Of a stretch of 64,000 bases of DNA, positions 34,598 to 45,547 are shown in pieces. The notes below the pieces were generated by a model. The model was given only the letters and a program-made list of their open reading frames with translations, had not been told where the DNA came from and searched no databases. This DNA comes from Batkoa obscura (Eukaryota > Entomophthoromycota > Entomophthoromycetes > Entomophthorales > Batkoaceae), in assembly GCA_030770535.1 (NCBI GenBank), contig JASVEC010000014.1:682001-746000 (forward strand). Direction: 5' to 3'. A program made the position numbers and the translations under genes. Within the stretch, counting starts at the first letter, position 1. The number at the start of each line of letters is the position of its first letter.

Positions 34598-35643
34598 AAA
34601 TGTATTATTTAAAGCTACTAGATTATTACACTCTTTTTTATTATTTAAAATTCCATTCAGTTGATATCTAGGAGCCATATCATTATTTATGTTCATTATC
34701 ACTTCTAGTAATTAAATTCTTAAAATTGGACAAAACACATGAATATTTCCAAATAGAATATACAATAAAGGTAGTTATAACTAATATTGTCGTAGTTTCT
34801 AATAATTACACTTCAAGTTAGATATATTTTTTATATTTAATTTCACTTTTACCTATTCCTATTATTTCTATTTTTATATTCTATTAACATGAATATGAAT
34901 ATATAGTTCCATTTATAAGTCCAAATGATTAATTTTTGAAATTTTAATTTTAAAAAGTTAATAAAAAAGATAGTATTGATTGTTAGATTTAAAATTAATT
35001 AAACTATCTATTTAGAGTTATTTTATACCATATAACCTTTTATCTTATTTATAATCCTCGTTTTTATTGAAGCTTCAAATATTTAATATTAATTATCAAT
35101 ATTGACATGTTAGCAGACGATTTAGTCTAATTTAAGGTATTGAATTAAAGTGTAATAATAAAAATTTAACATTTTTATGAGTAAGTTAAAAACTTGTTAA
35201 AATTAAGAATGAAATCTTTATTTCGTTTTCTGTCCATTTTCCATGTAACAAATTTTTAAAAGGTTAAATAATAGTTAAAAAATATTCTTATATGGGGTTA
35301 ATTTTAAAATTAAGCAAAAAAACAATTAATTTCATAATACCTTTGCTTAATTGCAATTTTTGCTAAAAATCTAAATTAGACAAAAAATTGAATCAAACTT
35401 TAAATTAATCCAAGTGTAAATGATTTATTCTTAGATGAATAGGTTTTATTCCAATAATTACATAATAAAAATCAATAATTAATATTTTATTAAATAATTT
35501 TAATGTTGATTTTATACTATCCTTATTTTTAGTTATATGATCAATTAACATAGAGATTTCACTGCTTAATTTTAAATGGAAAAAAATTTATTAATTATAA
35601 TAATATTAATATTAATAATCTTTGATAAGACTTTGATATTATA

Positions 35644-35744
35644 TGGAGATGTTTTTTTTGACTTCATTGCTTTTTTCATCTTTTAAACGCTATTTAAGCG
35701 GAGAGATTGTTAGCAGAATTCTTAAACGAAAAAATACATCCCCA
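35644..35744 (-). mobile_element. MITE copy 15
   Basis: TGGAGATGTTTTTTTTG to ATACATCCCCA in reverse orientation, with intact termini. It lies 80 bases past the stop of the KCH gene. Confidence 0.85.
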
Positions 35745-35823
35745 TATCTTGTTAATTTATGTCAACATAAATTATTTTGAGTTAGTAAAATAAAAAATGA
35801 AAATCTCATAAATAAGAAATGAA

Positions 35824-37478
35824 CTAAAAATGAGTAGGCGGTTTCATAGAAGATTTAAAGGGTACCTTTAACCTGGGTGGATCCCCATTACTTATTTTAA
35901 ACCCAGGTGAAAGTGGTCTCCTTGAAGAATTGGAATAATTGGAATTAAATCCAGGTGAAGGGGTACGGTGATTGGAATTCATATTTGTAAAAGAATATTG
36001 TTCACTAGGGTTTGGACTAGTACCTCTGGATACTGGATTTCTATGAGTTGAACTACTCATCTCATATTCCACATAATTATAATTCATATTACTTTCATTA
36101 TATCGTTCATTTTTTCCAATGATTTGTGAACTACTAGGTGATTTTCGACCATCATAATAATAAGCGGTACTTGATTTACTATTGCTGTGTTCACTTATAG
36201 TTGAATTAGAATCCCCTCTTAATTCTCCCGATTCTCTTTGATATTGACGAAATTCATGACCTGATTTATGACCTAAAGAACCCTGGGAAATATTTATAGG
36301 AGGTTTTAATGAATTCGGATCATCATAGCTGTTTGTATTCAATACTTTCCTATTATAAGTATTATTCGCTCTATTAGATCGATGGGATTGATATCGAGAT
36401 TCAGTTTCAATGGAATGATTTTTACTTGATATGGAACCCTTTCCATCAAATTCAAATTCATATTCCTCTTCTTCAATTACTACATTGGGTAAAGTGGGTT
36501 TTAATAAGTTATTATTAGCACTTGGGTTTCTTTGATGTATTTTTGCTGCAACTGCTTGCTTTCGTTGATTTTCCAAAGCTCTTCTTTTTGATTTAGTAGT
36601 TACCATTTTACCAACCCTATAACAATTCAAATTTAATTAATAAACTTATTATATGATTTATTTTATTTTGATTACCTTTTATCAATTTTATGGCAGACAT
36701 ATTCTTTTAAGTTACCTTGAATTTGACAAACCAGCGGTATATAAATAATTAATGCAAATATAACGGATAAGGCTGATATGACAAATAGAAAAAAAGAAAC
36801 TGCAATAAGTGTAATCGATATTTGTTGTGTTATAATAACAGGGAAGGCAGAAGTATCGAACTTCCAGCTTGGGCTGGTTTTAACAAATTTATCAAATAAG
36901 GTATAACCATTAATAATTTGTCTTGGTGCTTCTGCTAATAAAATTCGTTTCCATCCTATAAATTAAAAATCAAAATTCATTAATAATAAACTTCATAATA
37001 ATCACTCACTCTTCAATCTAAAAAATACAAAGAAAGTAATAATATCCCTTGAATTTTTCAAATTTTCAATACGATGAAAGATACAAAAATAAGAATAACT
37101 CTTTAAAATATATAAATTATAGCTAATAATATCCGTAAAGGCAAAAGCAATATCTCTACTTTTCATTATCCTATAAGCTTTTCTAATATCCCAAAGTAAT
37201 AATAAAAATGAACAAATAATCGATGCTAAAAACACATATTTAAAATAATTATTTGAGGATAAAAATCCAAACGCTGATTTCACTACATCAAGAAGAACAA
37301 GGAGGGTAAACACATCAGCGGCGTAAATGATTACTGATTTTATAATTAAAAAGACTTTGAAACAATATAAAAACATGGTGAACCAGTGGCCATCCCGAAA
37401 TTCGTCAATATTTACATAATCAAAATTATGATCAACTATATGTTCGCGCTTCCATTTGGAAGCGTAATAGTTACACAT
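35824..37478 (-). CDS. KCH-type potassium transporter (Kch1/Prm6-like)
   Basis: Exons 37478-37010, 36955-36676 and 36616-35824 join in frame to 513 aa. The N-terminal part has WKREHIVDHNFDYVNIDEFR, then a span around FLYCFKVFLIIKSVIIYAAD and two or more further spans (around FKYVFLASIICSFLLLLW). Exon 2 has a long hydrophobic stretch, ITLIAVSFFLFVISALSVIF. This order fits the fungal KCH family (Kch1 and Prm6 in yeast), plasma-membrane proteins for low-affinity K+ uptake that also assist Ca2+ influx during mating responses. The C-terminal 260 residues are Ser/Asn/Pro-rich and disordered, with SPGF/RTPSPGF and RPLSPGF repeats that could be phosphosites. The family assignment is from pattern memory only. 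Confidence 0.78.
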
Positions 37479-38231
37479 TTAAATAATCGAAAGAAAAAAA
37501 AACGAAGGGTGAATTGATAATATAAATTAGAAAAATTCTTTCATTTTTTTTACCCACCTGGTTCTTGAATTTGGTGTGCTTAGAATTTTATACAAAAATA
37601 ATGATTTTTTTTAGAACGGATTTTTAGCCAATTAAATCAAATTCATCCTATTTTCCCTTCAATTTCCAATCGGATCTTATTCATTTACTTGTTTTCATAG
37701 ATGATGTTATTTTCATAAAATTAATAGTTGTATTTTATTATGATTTAATCAAGGGTTAGTACTGACTCTCTGGATAAAACACAGCATTTTATTTATACAA
37801 TAGGTAATTCATTATTTTCTACTTAATAAATAAAAATAATTTTTTTTACCAATTCAAAACAATTTGAAACAAAGTTAATTTTTTTACAGAACCATAATGA
37901 GCATAAACAAGTTTATGTCTATCAAAAAATAGATTTTTATGAACAAAAATCTACCACTATCAATTTTTAAGTAATTAAAGATAAAAATAAACAAGCTAAC
38001 AATTTAGTAGAAGTTGAATTTTGTACTCTATTAATTATTTACAATCTTATCAATGATACTTCGTTATAAATTTCAGTTAAGAAGAGTTAACCTCTAAATC
38101 CAGTTCAAGGTCTTTTCATAATTGCTGGTCGAAAACAGGCTGCAAAAATAGCAAGAAATTTTTGCAATTTCGTTGACCAATTTATGCTTCCCAAGTTTGC
38201 GAAAGAATTGGTCCATTGAGAAAGAAGATAC

Positions 38232-38320
38232 CTATTCAAAATAAAAGTGACTTTTTATTAACTAAATATTGGAGCTTTATCATGATTTTTTTAATAAAAA
38301 TCACTTTTATTTCGAATATT
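38232..38320. repeat. Short inverted repeat (hairpin)
   Basis: Arms of about 28 bases around AAATAAAAGTGA and TCACTTTTATTT with two or three mismatches and a 30-base loop. It could be a small foldback element. Confidence 0.7.
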
Positions 38321-39354
38321 AGTTAATTAACTTGTTTTAAAAACATCTTCATTTTAAGATAAGATTCAGGTGGTGACAGTAGTGAATTACTACAGTAAAA
38401 ACACTTGTTTTGTGGTAAAGAAATCTTACTACTACAATCAATAGCTTTATTAGTTAAAAATAGATACAATGACTAGATTATTTACAAGCTTTTTTTTAGA
38501 GTGCCATATCTTACGGATTGTAACTCTCATTAAGGTAAATATTCCAATCAAAAAAACTAAGTTGATTTTTTTAGACTATGATGATAATAGGCTCAATTTT
38601 AGTTTGACTAATAGAGGAGGTTGTAGTTAAATATCATCCATTATTTCTAATTTGGAACTGTTTTTTTTACCATAAAATCAAGTAATTTTCATCATTGAAT
38701 TGCATATTAAAAAAAGCCATTTGCAAATTAAAAACAATGAGTGACATCTAACTGCAACCTGCTCTGAGATCAGATAAAATCATTAAAGTTGGCTTTTTTG
38801 ATTAATATTTTGTAATACATGGGCCAAAGCTCACACCTGGTTATATAAATGAAAAGACAATGATCTGTGGATATATGGCACTTCAATTTTTTGCACATTT
38901 TTAGACTAAAGCTTAGCTAATTCATTTTTAGTTTGTTTTTTCAACAAAGTTTAAATTTATGGTTGGCTTTAAAATTGACTTAAAAAGTGATCAAAATAAT
39001 AGAGCAAAAGGCCACACTTCAAATTTGAAATAGTATAAATTTAAAAAATAATAGCTGGGTTCTTAAATAAGTTAACATTTCCTAGCATTTTAAAAAACTA
39101 TGAAACATAATGTGTCTATTTAATGTATATTTTTCTAAAACATATATAGATTTTTTATTTATTATAAGTTTAATTTTATTCAAAATATCTCAGTTGTGGC
39201 ATTTCTTAGAAAAATTATTAACTTTCTCTTTAAATATCATAGTATAGGTTGTCAAGAAGATCCTAAGTTAGATAAACACAATTTACTAAAAATTCAAAAA
39301 ATTAATCGTTTTATAAAATATTTAACTAATTAAAAAAGGGTAATAATCAATGAG

Positions 39355-39365
39355 TATAAATACCT
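39355..39365 (+). promoter_or_regulatory. Conserved Kre2 TATA element
   Basis: TATAAATACCT, 65 bases upstream of the Kre2 C start. The same 11-mer stands 64-71 bases before the starts of copies A (26814-26824, minus) and B (30805-30815, minus). Confidence 0.7.
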
Positions 39366-39419
39366 TAGTTCTATAATAAAACAATTTAACTTTTTTTATT
39401 TAACTTTAGATTTTGTTCC

Positions 39420-40670
39420 ATGCCTCGTTTTAGTACAAAATGTCTTTTTTTACTGGGTTTTACACTGTTGTGTTTAGCTTTTTATTCTTATATGAATAAT
39501 GTTTATGATTTAGACTTTGATCAAATTAAGTTATCTCAATTAAAGATTCAAGGTCTAAATGAAGCTGGATTAAAAATTTCTAATAACTTATTAAATCCAG
39601 GTAGCCTATTAGGATCCCAATCTAAAGACAATAAGCTCAACGTTACAACCTCTGAACAAGCCAATGGTTGTTTTGTAGTCTTAATGAGAAACAGTGATGT
39701 TCAAGACTTTCGAAAAACAATGCAACAATTAGAAGATCGATTTAATAAGAATTTTAATTACCCTTATGTGTTTTTAAATGAAGTACCTTTTACTGAGGAA
39801 GTTAAAACTTATTTGAAAGCACAAACAAAAGCTAAAGTTGAGTTTGGTTTAATCCCAAAAGAACACTGGGAAATACCAAGATTTCTAAATGAATCAGCAG
39901 TCTTAAAAAGTTTAAAAGAACAGGAAAAACAACAAGTTCCTTATGCGGGAAAATTGAGTTATCATCATATGTGCCGGTAAGTTTATTTCCCTAATTTTTT
40001 TACAAAAATATTAATCTTAGCTTGTAGGTATGAGTCTGGTCTATTTAGTCAACATGAACTATTAGCTAAATACGATTACTATTGGCGAGTAGAGCCAGAA
40101 GTTGAATTTACCTGTGATATTATTGAAGATCCATTTTTATATATGCATAAAAATAATAAAAAGTATGGATTTACTATAACAATGTCTGAATTTATGGAAT
40201 CAATACCAACTTTATGGAAAACAGTTAATAAATGGATTGAAACTAACAATATTCAACTACCAAAAGAAAACGCTAAAGAATGGCTTTTGGATCATAAAGG
40301 GGATTATAATGGATATCATTTTTGGTCGAATTTTGAAATCGGGTCGTTAAATATGTTACGTAGTCCCGAATATCGAAGCTATTTTAATTATTTGGATAAA
40401 AATGGCGGTTTTTACTTTGAACGTTGGGGAGATGCACCTGTTCATTCTATTTTTGTGGCTTTAATGTTAAAAAGAGAAGAAATTCATTTTTTTAAGAATA
40501 TTGGTTATAAACATGATTTATATGAAAATTGTCCATTTGATTTAAACAAAAATTTGGAACTTAAATGCTATTGTAAACCAGAAGAGACTGTCAATTATCG
40601 TTCCGGAACTACCCTGCCATTGTTGAAGTTGATTGGCGACCCTGCTTTCGAGGAATTGAGAAGTCATTGA
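39420..40670 (+). CDS. Kre2/Mnt1-type alpha-1,2-mannosyltransferase C
   Basis: Exons 39420-39976 and 40028-40670 encode 399 aa. The layout is as in copies A and B: a type II anchor (LFLLGFTLLCLAFYSYM), a stem, and the GT15 domain with SYHHMCRYESGLF, YYWRVEP, HFWSNFEIG and GFYFERWGDAPVHS. It shares 471 identical bases of exon 2 with copy B but differs in stem and C terminus. In position it is the mirror partner of B: C converges on MFS2 as B converges on MFS1. All catalytic landmarks are kept, so it should be an active Golgi mannosyltransferase using GDP-mannose. The intron position is the same in all three copies. Confidence 0.93.
39708..39892 (+). repeat. 185-base block identical in three Kre2 genes
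   Basis: Counterpart of 26288-26472 and 30275-30459 within exon 1. Confidence 0.85.
40047..40517 (+). repeat. 471-base block identical between Kre2 C and B
   Basis: Counterpart of 29645-30115 in the catalytic exon. Confidence 0.85.
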
Positions 40671-41359
40671 TATGTATAATTTATAACAATTTGTCTTTTG
40701 TTTTTTTTTGAGATGAAATATATTGTGTTTTTAATTATTAGAATTATCAATTCGCTTTGTGACTCAAGCTAATCGATTTTTTTACGTTTATTGTAACCAA
40801 TTTTTAAATAAATGCTAGATATTTTAGACAATTTGAAATCTCGATTTAAATATAAGGTGAAAAATACAGTGAGGAGCTCTTTTTTTATAAATTCAAGAAC
40901 AACCTTCGCTGTTTGTTAGTTCTAAAACGTGAAGCTATAGACTAAGACGGCATGAAAAGGAACAAAGGGATCCTTAAATATCGAAAGAATAGCTGATGCG
41001 ATGGAACAAAAAAGGAAGTATTAAGGAGCTGATAAACTCGATACGTAGGGAAAAGGATTTGGCCGTTTTACAATCAATAATAATAAAAATTCTTTCACGA
41101 TTAATTGTTTTTAAGCTAAATATAAGAAAGATAGGACAGTAAAGGAAGGGTTAAAGGCCATTTTAGTGTAAAATGCTATAATAGTCAGAAAGATAGAGCC
41201 AATCACGGTGAAGAGGTATGAGAAGCTCTTTTATCTTTTTTTGCATTTAAGGCTTACTACTTGCTATGTTTATTAAGTTTTATGATCTTGAAAACAATAG
41301 TTAACAAAGGTTTTTTAAATACTCATCTATTATATCAAAAGTCAAAAGCTATAATAATA

Positions 41360-41459
41360 TGGGGATGTATTTTTGTATTTAAGAATTTTACTGACAATTT
41401 TTCCACATAAATAGTGCTTAAAAAATGGAAAAATAATGAAACTAAAAAAAACAGCCCCA
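41360..41459 (+). mobile_element. MITE copy 16
   Basis: TGGGGATGTATTTTTG to ACAGCCCCA, flanked by TA on both sides. Well preserved. Confidence 0.85.
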
Positions 41460-42484
41460 TATACTATTTAATATCTCTTTTATTGAGCTAATAGTAAATC
41501 GCTTTTTTCAGATAATTCACGTTATTTTCCGAAATGTTCGACACAAAAAAACATAATTATTGACTATACTATTTTTGATTATTGTTTAAAATTTTTTAAA
41601 AAAACGGTATAAATAAACTTTTTGAAAACTTATTTAAATCAACAAAATTATTAAAAGTATAACTATACATTTAAATGATTAGAAGTATAGTTTGTTTTAC
41701 ATATATGTTAACTGTGATACTATATTCATATAAATCAAATAAATAAAGGTAAAAGTATTATAATTTTATCAATGTTATTTAATTTTGATAAAGCCAAAAC
41801 CAAAGCATATAAGTTATTTTGACGAAGAGTGTATAATGAATTCAATTTTCTAAGAAATACCCAAAAATCTTTATTAGAGTGGCAATGATGTTTATCACTC
41901 TCTTAAAGGAGCTATAAATAATTGTTTTATTGCTTAATATACATCTTATATACCTATATCAGTACATTAAATGACTAAGTCGTCCATAGAAGCCTGGCTG
42001 TGGGTTTAAGATAGAATCCAATCTTTTTCTATCACTGGTAAAATCAGTAAAAAGAAATGAAATTCTTTTTGTTGTTATTCTCTAGAGAGAGCCCCTCTGA
42101 ATGAAAAAGAGATAGAAATGTTTTTTACCAATTGCCCTTTTTTAACTTTTAAAATTTAGAAATTAGTTAACTAATACAGTTGTCCAAATTTGGATATGTA
42201 CTAGCTAAATGCTCATTTTATAAAAAATCAAGTATGAAGCAACAAATTAGCATAATAATGCAAATAGCTAATTATGGCATTTATCACTGGTCAGTGCATA
42301 TTGAACTTAGACAACTAGATTAACTGATTAGTTTAAATTTAAAAAAGCAATAAGAAAGGGTAATTGGTAAAAAAACATTCCCAAATGGTACTAAAAGTTG
42401 GGGATAGAATGGACGTCGGCCTAAAGTAAATTGGTATAAAACTTTTGCGGAAAGTTTATAGCCTATTCAAAATGATAAAAGATA

Positions 42485-42583
42485 TGGGGATGTATTTTTG
42501 TGTTTAAGGATTTTACTAACAATTTTTCCGCTAAATAGGGCTTAAAAATGGAAAAAATAATGAAGTCAAAAAAAACACTCTCA
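42485..42583 (+). mobile_element. MITE copy 17
   Basis: TGGGGATGTATTTTTGTG to ACACTCTCA, followed by TATA. Confidence 0.85.
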
Positions 42584-42679
42584 TATAATCAGTTAATATG
42601 CTAGAAAGTGAATTGAGAACAGCGGAAAAAGTAGCTAGAAGAGAGAGATAGGCAGTATAAATTTAAATAAAACAAGACA

Positions 42680-42778
42680 TGGAGACATATTTTTATCTTT
42701 AAGAATTTTACTAATAACTTTTCCACTCAAATAGCACTTAAAAGATGGAAAAAGTAATGAAGCCAAAAAACACCCTCA
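42680..42778 (+). mobile_element. MITE copy 18
   Basis: TGGAGACATATTTTTA to ACACCCTCA, with an intact centre TCAAATAGCACTTAAAAG. Confidence 0.8.
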
Positions 42779-42906
42779 CATATAAAAGCTATAGAAAAAT
42801 AAAAATATATGTATTAGAACAACTATTTAATAAGTTCAAAATAGCTTAATTGTATTAACTATAGCACATATAGCTGGGCAGAGCAGTTGAATAAAAAATT
42901 ATAAAT

Positions 42907-44582
42907 TTAATGCGATACTACTTTTACAGTAGTAAGAGGGATATGCTTGATGAACAAAGAACATAAAAAGCCTATAGCAGAGAAAGGAATTAGAGAAAGG
43001 AACATAGTACGATAAGCAGTTAAATATGCTTGGATGGCTAAAGCATATTGGTCTGGAGGTAGAGAACGTAAATACCCCAATGATTCAATAATTAAGCTAG
43101 GATTAATTTCAGGTAGCAACCCTTTCAAGTTTTCAACTAATATATTATTGAATATACTTCCTTGTATAGCCAATCCAAATACTCCACCTATTGTTATCGA
43201 AAAGTTCACAAATGCTGTCATGATGGCTACGTCTAAAAAAATATTTAATAAATAATTTTTACAGATAAAATACAGATTGGGTTACGTTCTTCCTTAACTG
43301 CAACTTGAGCACCAACTATACATGTCTGGATGCATAGACCAATACCGATACCGGTTATTAAAGGGTAAAGTATCTCTTCGAACCTTAACATGTCAATAGA
43401 TAACCTTGCCATCAATGAGTTTCCAATAATTAAAAGCATCATACCTGACCAAATGAATGGTCGATAAACTTTAAACCTAGTAACCAATAAACCAGATAGA
43501 GCAGCAAACCCACAGTCACCAACTAAGATAGGCAATGTTTCGATGCCTGCAATGATGGCCGAAGAAGAACGAACTGTTTGGTGGTATAATGGCCAATAAT
43601 ACATATAAACTACCATTGAAAAGCCGAGCATAAGTCCACATAAATTTAGTAAGATGGCGTTCAGTGTAAACATTTTACTTGGTATAACAGGTTCAATGGC
43701 ATATTTTTTTTCAATTAAAACAAATAAAGCCAATACAATCAATCCAAGTATTAAACAAACTATCACTTGAGGAGATGACCAAGGGTACTCTTTTCCGCCC
43801 CAATTAAGTCCTAATACTAGCAGTATTATACCAATGACTAAAGTTAGTGTACCAAATATATCTATCCTTTTCAATGTGTCCTTTATATTATCTTCAGTCT
43901 TATGATTTGGTAGTATAAATATAATTAATGCAACAGCCACCACTACAATTGGTATATTTATATAAAAAATCCATCTCCAATTAACATAATCTACGAATAC
44001 ACCACCTAATAATGGACCAATGACATAGGATAGAGCAAAAGTACCACTAAGTAAACTTAGATAAATGCTTCTATCTTCAATTGGAATAATATCTATAACA
44101 AAAAATATAAGATAAACTACTAATTTCAATATAAATCAAAAGTTACCGGAAACTATAATAAAAGTCAAAGCCATCAATCCACCAGCTGAAATACCAGATA
44201 ATCCACGAAAAACAATTAAAACTAATAAGTTAGTAGCAGTACCGCAAACAATGGAGCCTACCAAAAACAATGCTAAACTAAATAGCAAACAATATTTACG
44301 ACCAAACAAATCTGAAAATTTGCCATATAATGGTTGGAATGCTGTCATTGTTAATAAGTATGCTACGGCTATCCAAGTCACTTCACCACCGCTATTGAAT
44401 TCCTTTGTTATGGCTCCTAGCGCAGTAGCTACAATAGTTTCATCTATGGCAGCTATCAGAATCGATAGGATCAAAGAGACTAATATTAAAACAATTTTCG
44501 ATTTACTCAAAGCAGGACTAGCATTGTTAATTCCTACTAAATTATCTGATATATCGAGTTCAGATTTTAATGTATCTGTCAT
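42907..44582 (-). CDS. MFS drug:H+ antiporter, DHA2-like, 2
   Basis: Exons 44582-44147, 44092-43286 and 43232-42907 have exactly the lengths of the MFS1 exons (436, 807 and 326) and give 522 aa. About 14 membrane spans. Motif A is GKFSDLFGRK, motif C-like SGTFALSYVIGPLLGG, and DETIVATAL is in span 1. Long stretches of exon 2 are close to identical to MFS1 (GLNWGGKEYPWSSPQ and YAIEPVIP regions), while spans around HQTVRSSSAIIAGIETLP and the C terminus differ. An exporter coupled to protons is the family role. The substrate is unknown. A TTTCGGC motif in its promoter at 44725-44736 is shared with MFS1. Confidence 0.9.
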
Positions 44583-45547
44583 ATTTAGAATTACTTTTAT
44601 GTATTTTTTTATTGAGGTTTTAGGGCATATTTATAGTTTTTGATATTCTTGATTTATTCTCCGTATTCGTTAAGATTCTCAGATTTCTTGTCAAACTTTT
44701 TAAGCTAAAACTATCCAAATAGCTGATATTTCGGCTATTTCCATTATAAAATTTGGAAAATGATTGGCTTTTTAGATTAAAATTTGCGTGTTTTTTTTTA
44801 AATGTAATTTTATTATTTCTCGGCTACTAGTTTTAAAAATGCATATAAACTAAAATCAAGACTTTTATCCGAGGGCTGCGCAATTTTTTATCTTTGAAAG
44901 GTTGAAACCTAAGCGTTTTCTTGGTTGTAATGAAAAATTAAATACTAGTCATTCAACTTGATTGGAAGGAAGCAAGTAGAGTTTAATTGGTTCCTACTCT
45001 TAGTAGACATATAGAAGCAGATGCAGTTTCCCTTTAACCTTTAGAATGCTACACTGAGAAATAAGTAAGATAGAATCAAAAGTGGGTCGTTAGACCTAGT
45101 TGAGCTAAAAGATTTACACATATTTGAAGTAGACACATTTGCTTGTTTTATATTCCTTACAACAGCTATGAGGAAAAACAATTAAAGGGGTAGTACGATA
45201 GATTTAATATAAAAGAAAGGTTAATATTCATTGTTGAATTTTAGATAAAATACTAAATAAACTACTTTCATACTAACCAGATTACTAATAAACAGGCTGG
45301 TTTCTATTTATATATATAAAATGATGAGCAAAGGCATCTAGAATTTTATTTATTCTTTTGATTATCAAACTATACCATTGTTTAATCTATAAGTCATGAT
45401 TTTTAAAATGCCTCAAAATACTATTCTAAGGCTTTGAATCTATAAATATACTATGTATAGCTTCTCTAACTAACTTTATTTAGAAAATGTCAAATACTAA
45501 AAACTCCAAGTACATGTATGATATATAAGATGAAAAACGATTTTTAA
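44583..45547. other. Intergenic, nothing recognised
   Basis: Promoter side of MFS2 (TTTCGGC at about 44729-44735) and the 3' side of STT3. No gene is seen. Confidence 0.55.

Larger units (their letters stand above)
34100..34697 (-). pseudogene. Possible Asn/Ser-rich gene broken by two MITEs
   Basis: On the minus strand a start-like piece with NINNDMAPRYQLNGILNN (about 34600-34697) runs into MITE copy 14. After the MITE pair another compatible low-complexity piece follows, with NPTLSNETSETNNLIAL and SQSNNEYSYKIKIGSDDF (about 34130-34290), including at least one stop. No family is recognised. Asn/Ser-rich sequence can arise by chance in such AT-rich DNA, so this is tentative. Confidence 0.35.
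33360..35823. other. Intergenic with three MITEs and a possible broken gene
   Basis: Contains an AAAAT simple repeat (about 34128-34148), MITE copies 13-15, and minus-strand traces of a low-complexity gene described separately. 34,720-35,640 shows nothing. Confidence 0.5.
37479..39419. other. Divergent intergenic region
   Basis: 1.9 kb between KCH and Kre2 C with no gene seen. A hairpin lies at 38232-38320. The last 65 bases hold the Kre2 C promoter. Confidence 0.55.
40671..42906. other. Convergent gap with three MITEs
   Basis: 2.2 kb between Kre2 C and MFS2, against 0.4 kb in the mirrored MFS1-Kre2 B pair. MITE copies 16-18 account for about 300 bases of the difference. 40,900-41,240 is less AT-rich and may be an old relic, but no family is recognised. 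Confidence 0.5.

Noticed and set aside
40900-41240. Possible helix-turn-helix transposase remnant
   Set aside because: The frames are too interrupted and no motif could be read with confidence.
44251-44643. 130-residue plus-strand frame
   Set aside because: It is antisense to the first exon of the second DHA2 transporter, whose frame is fully supported.
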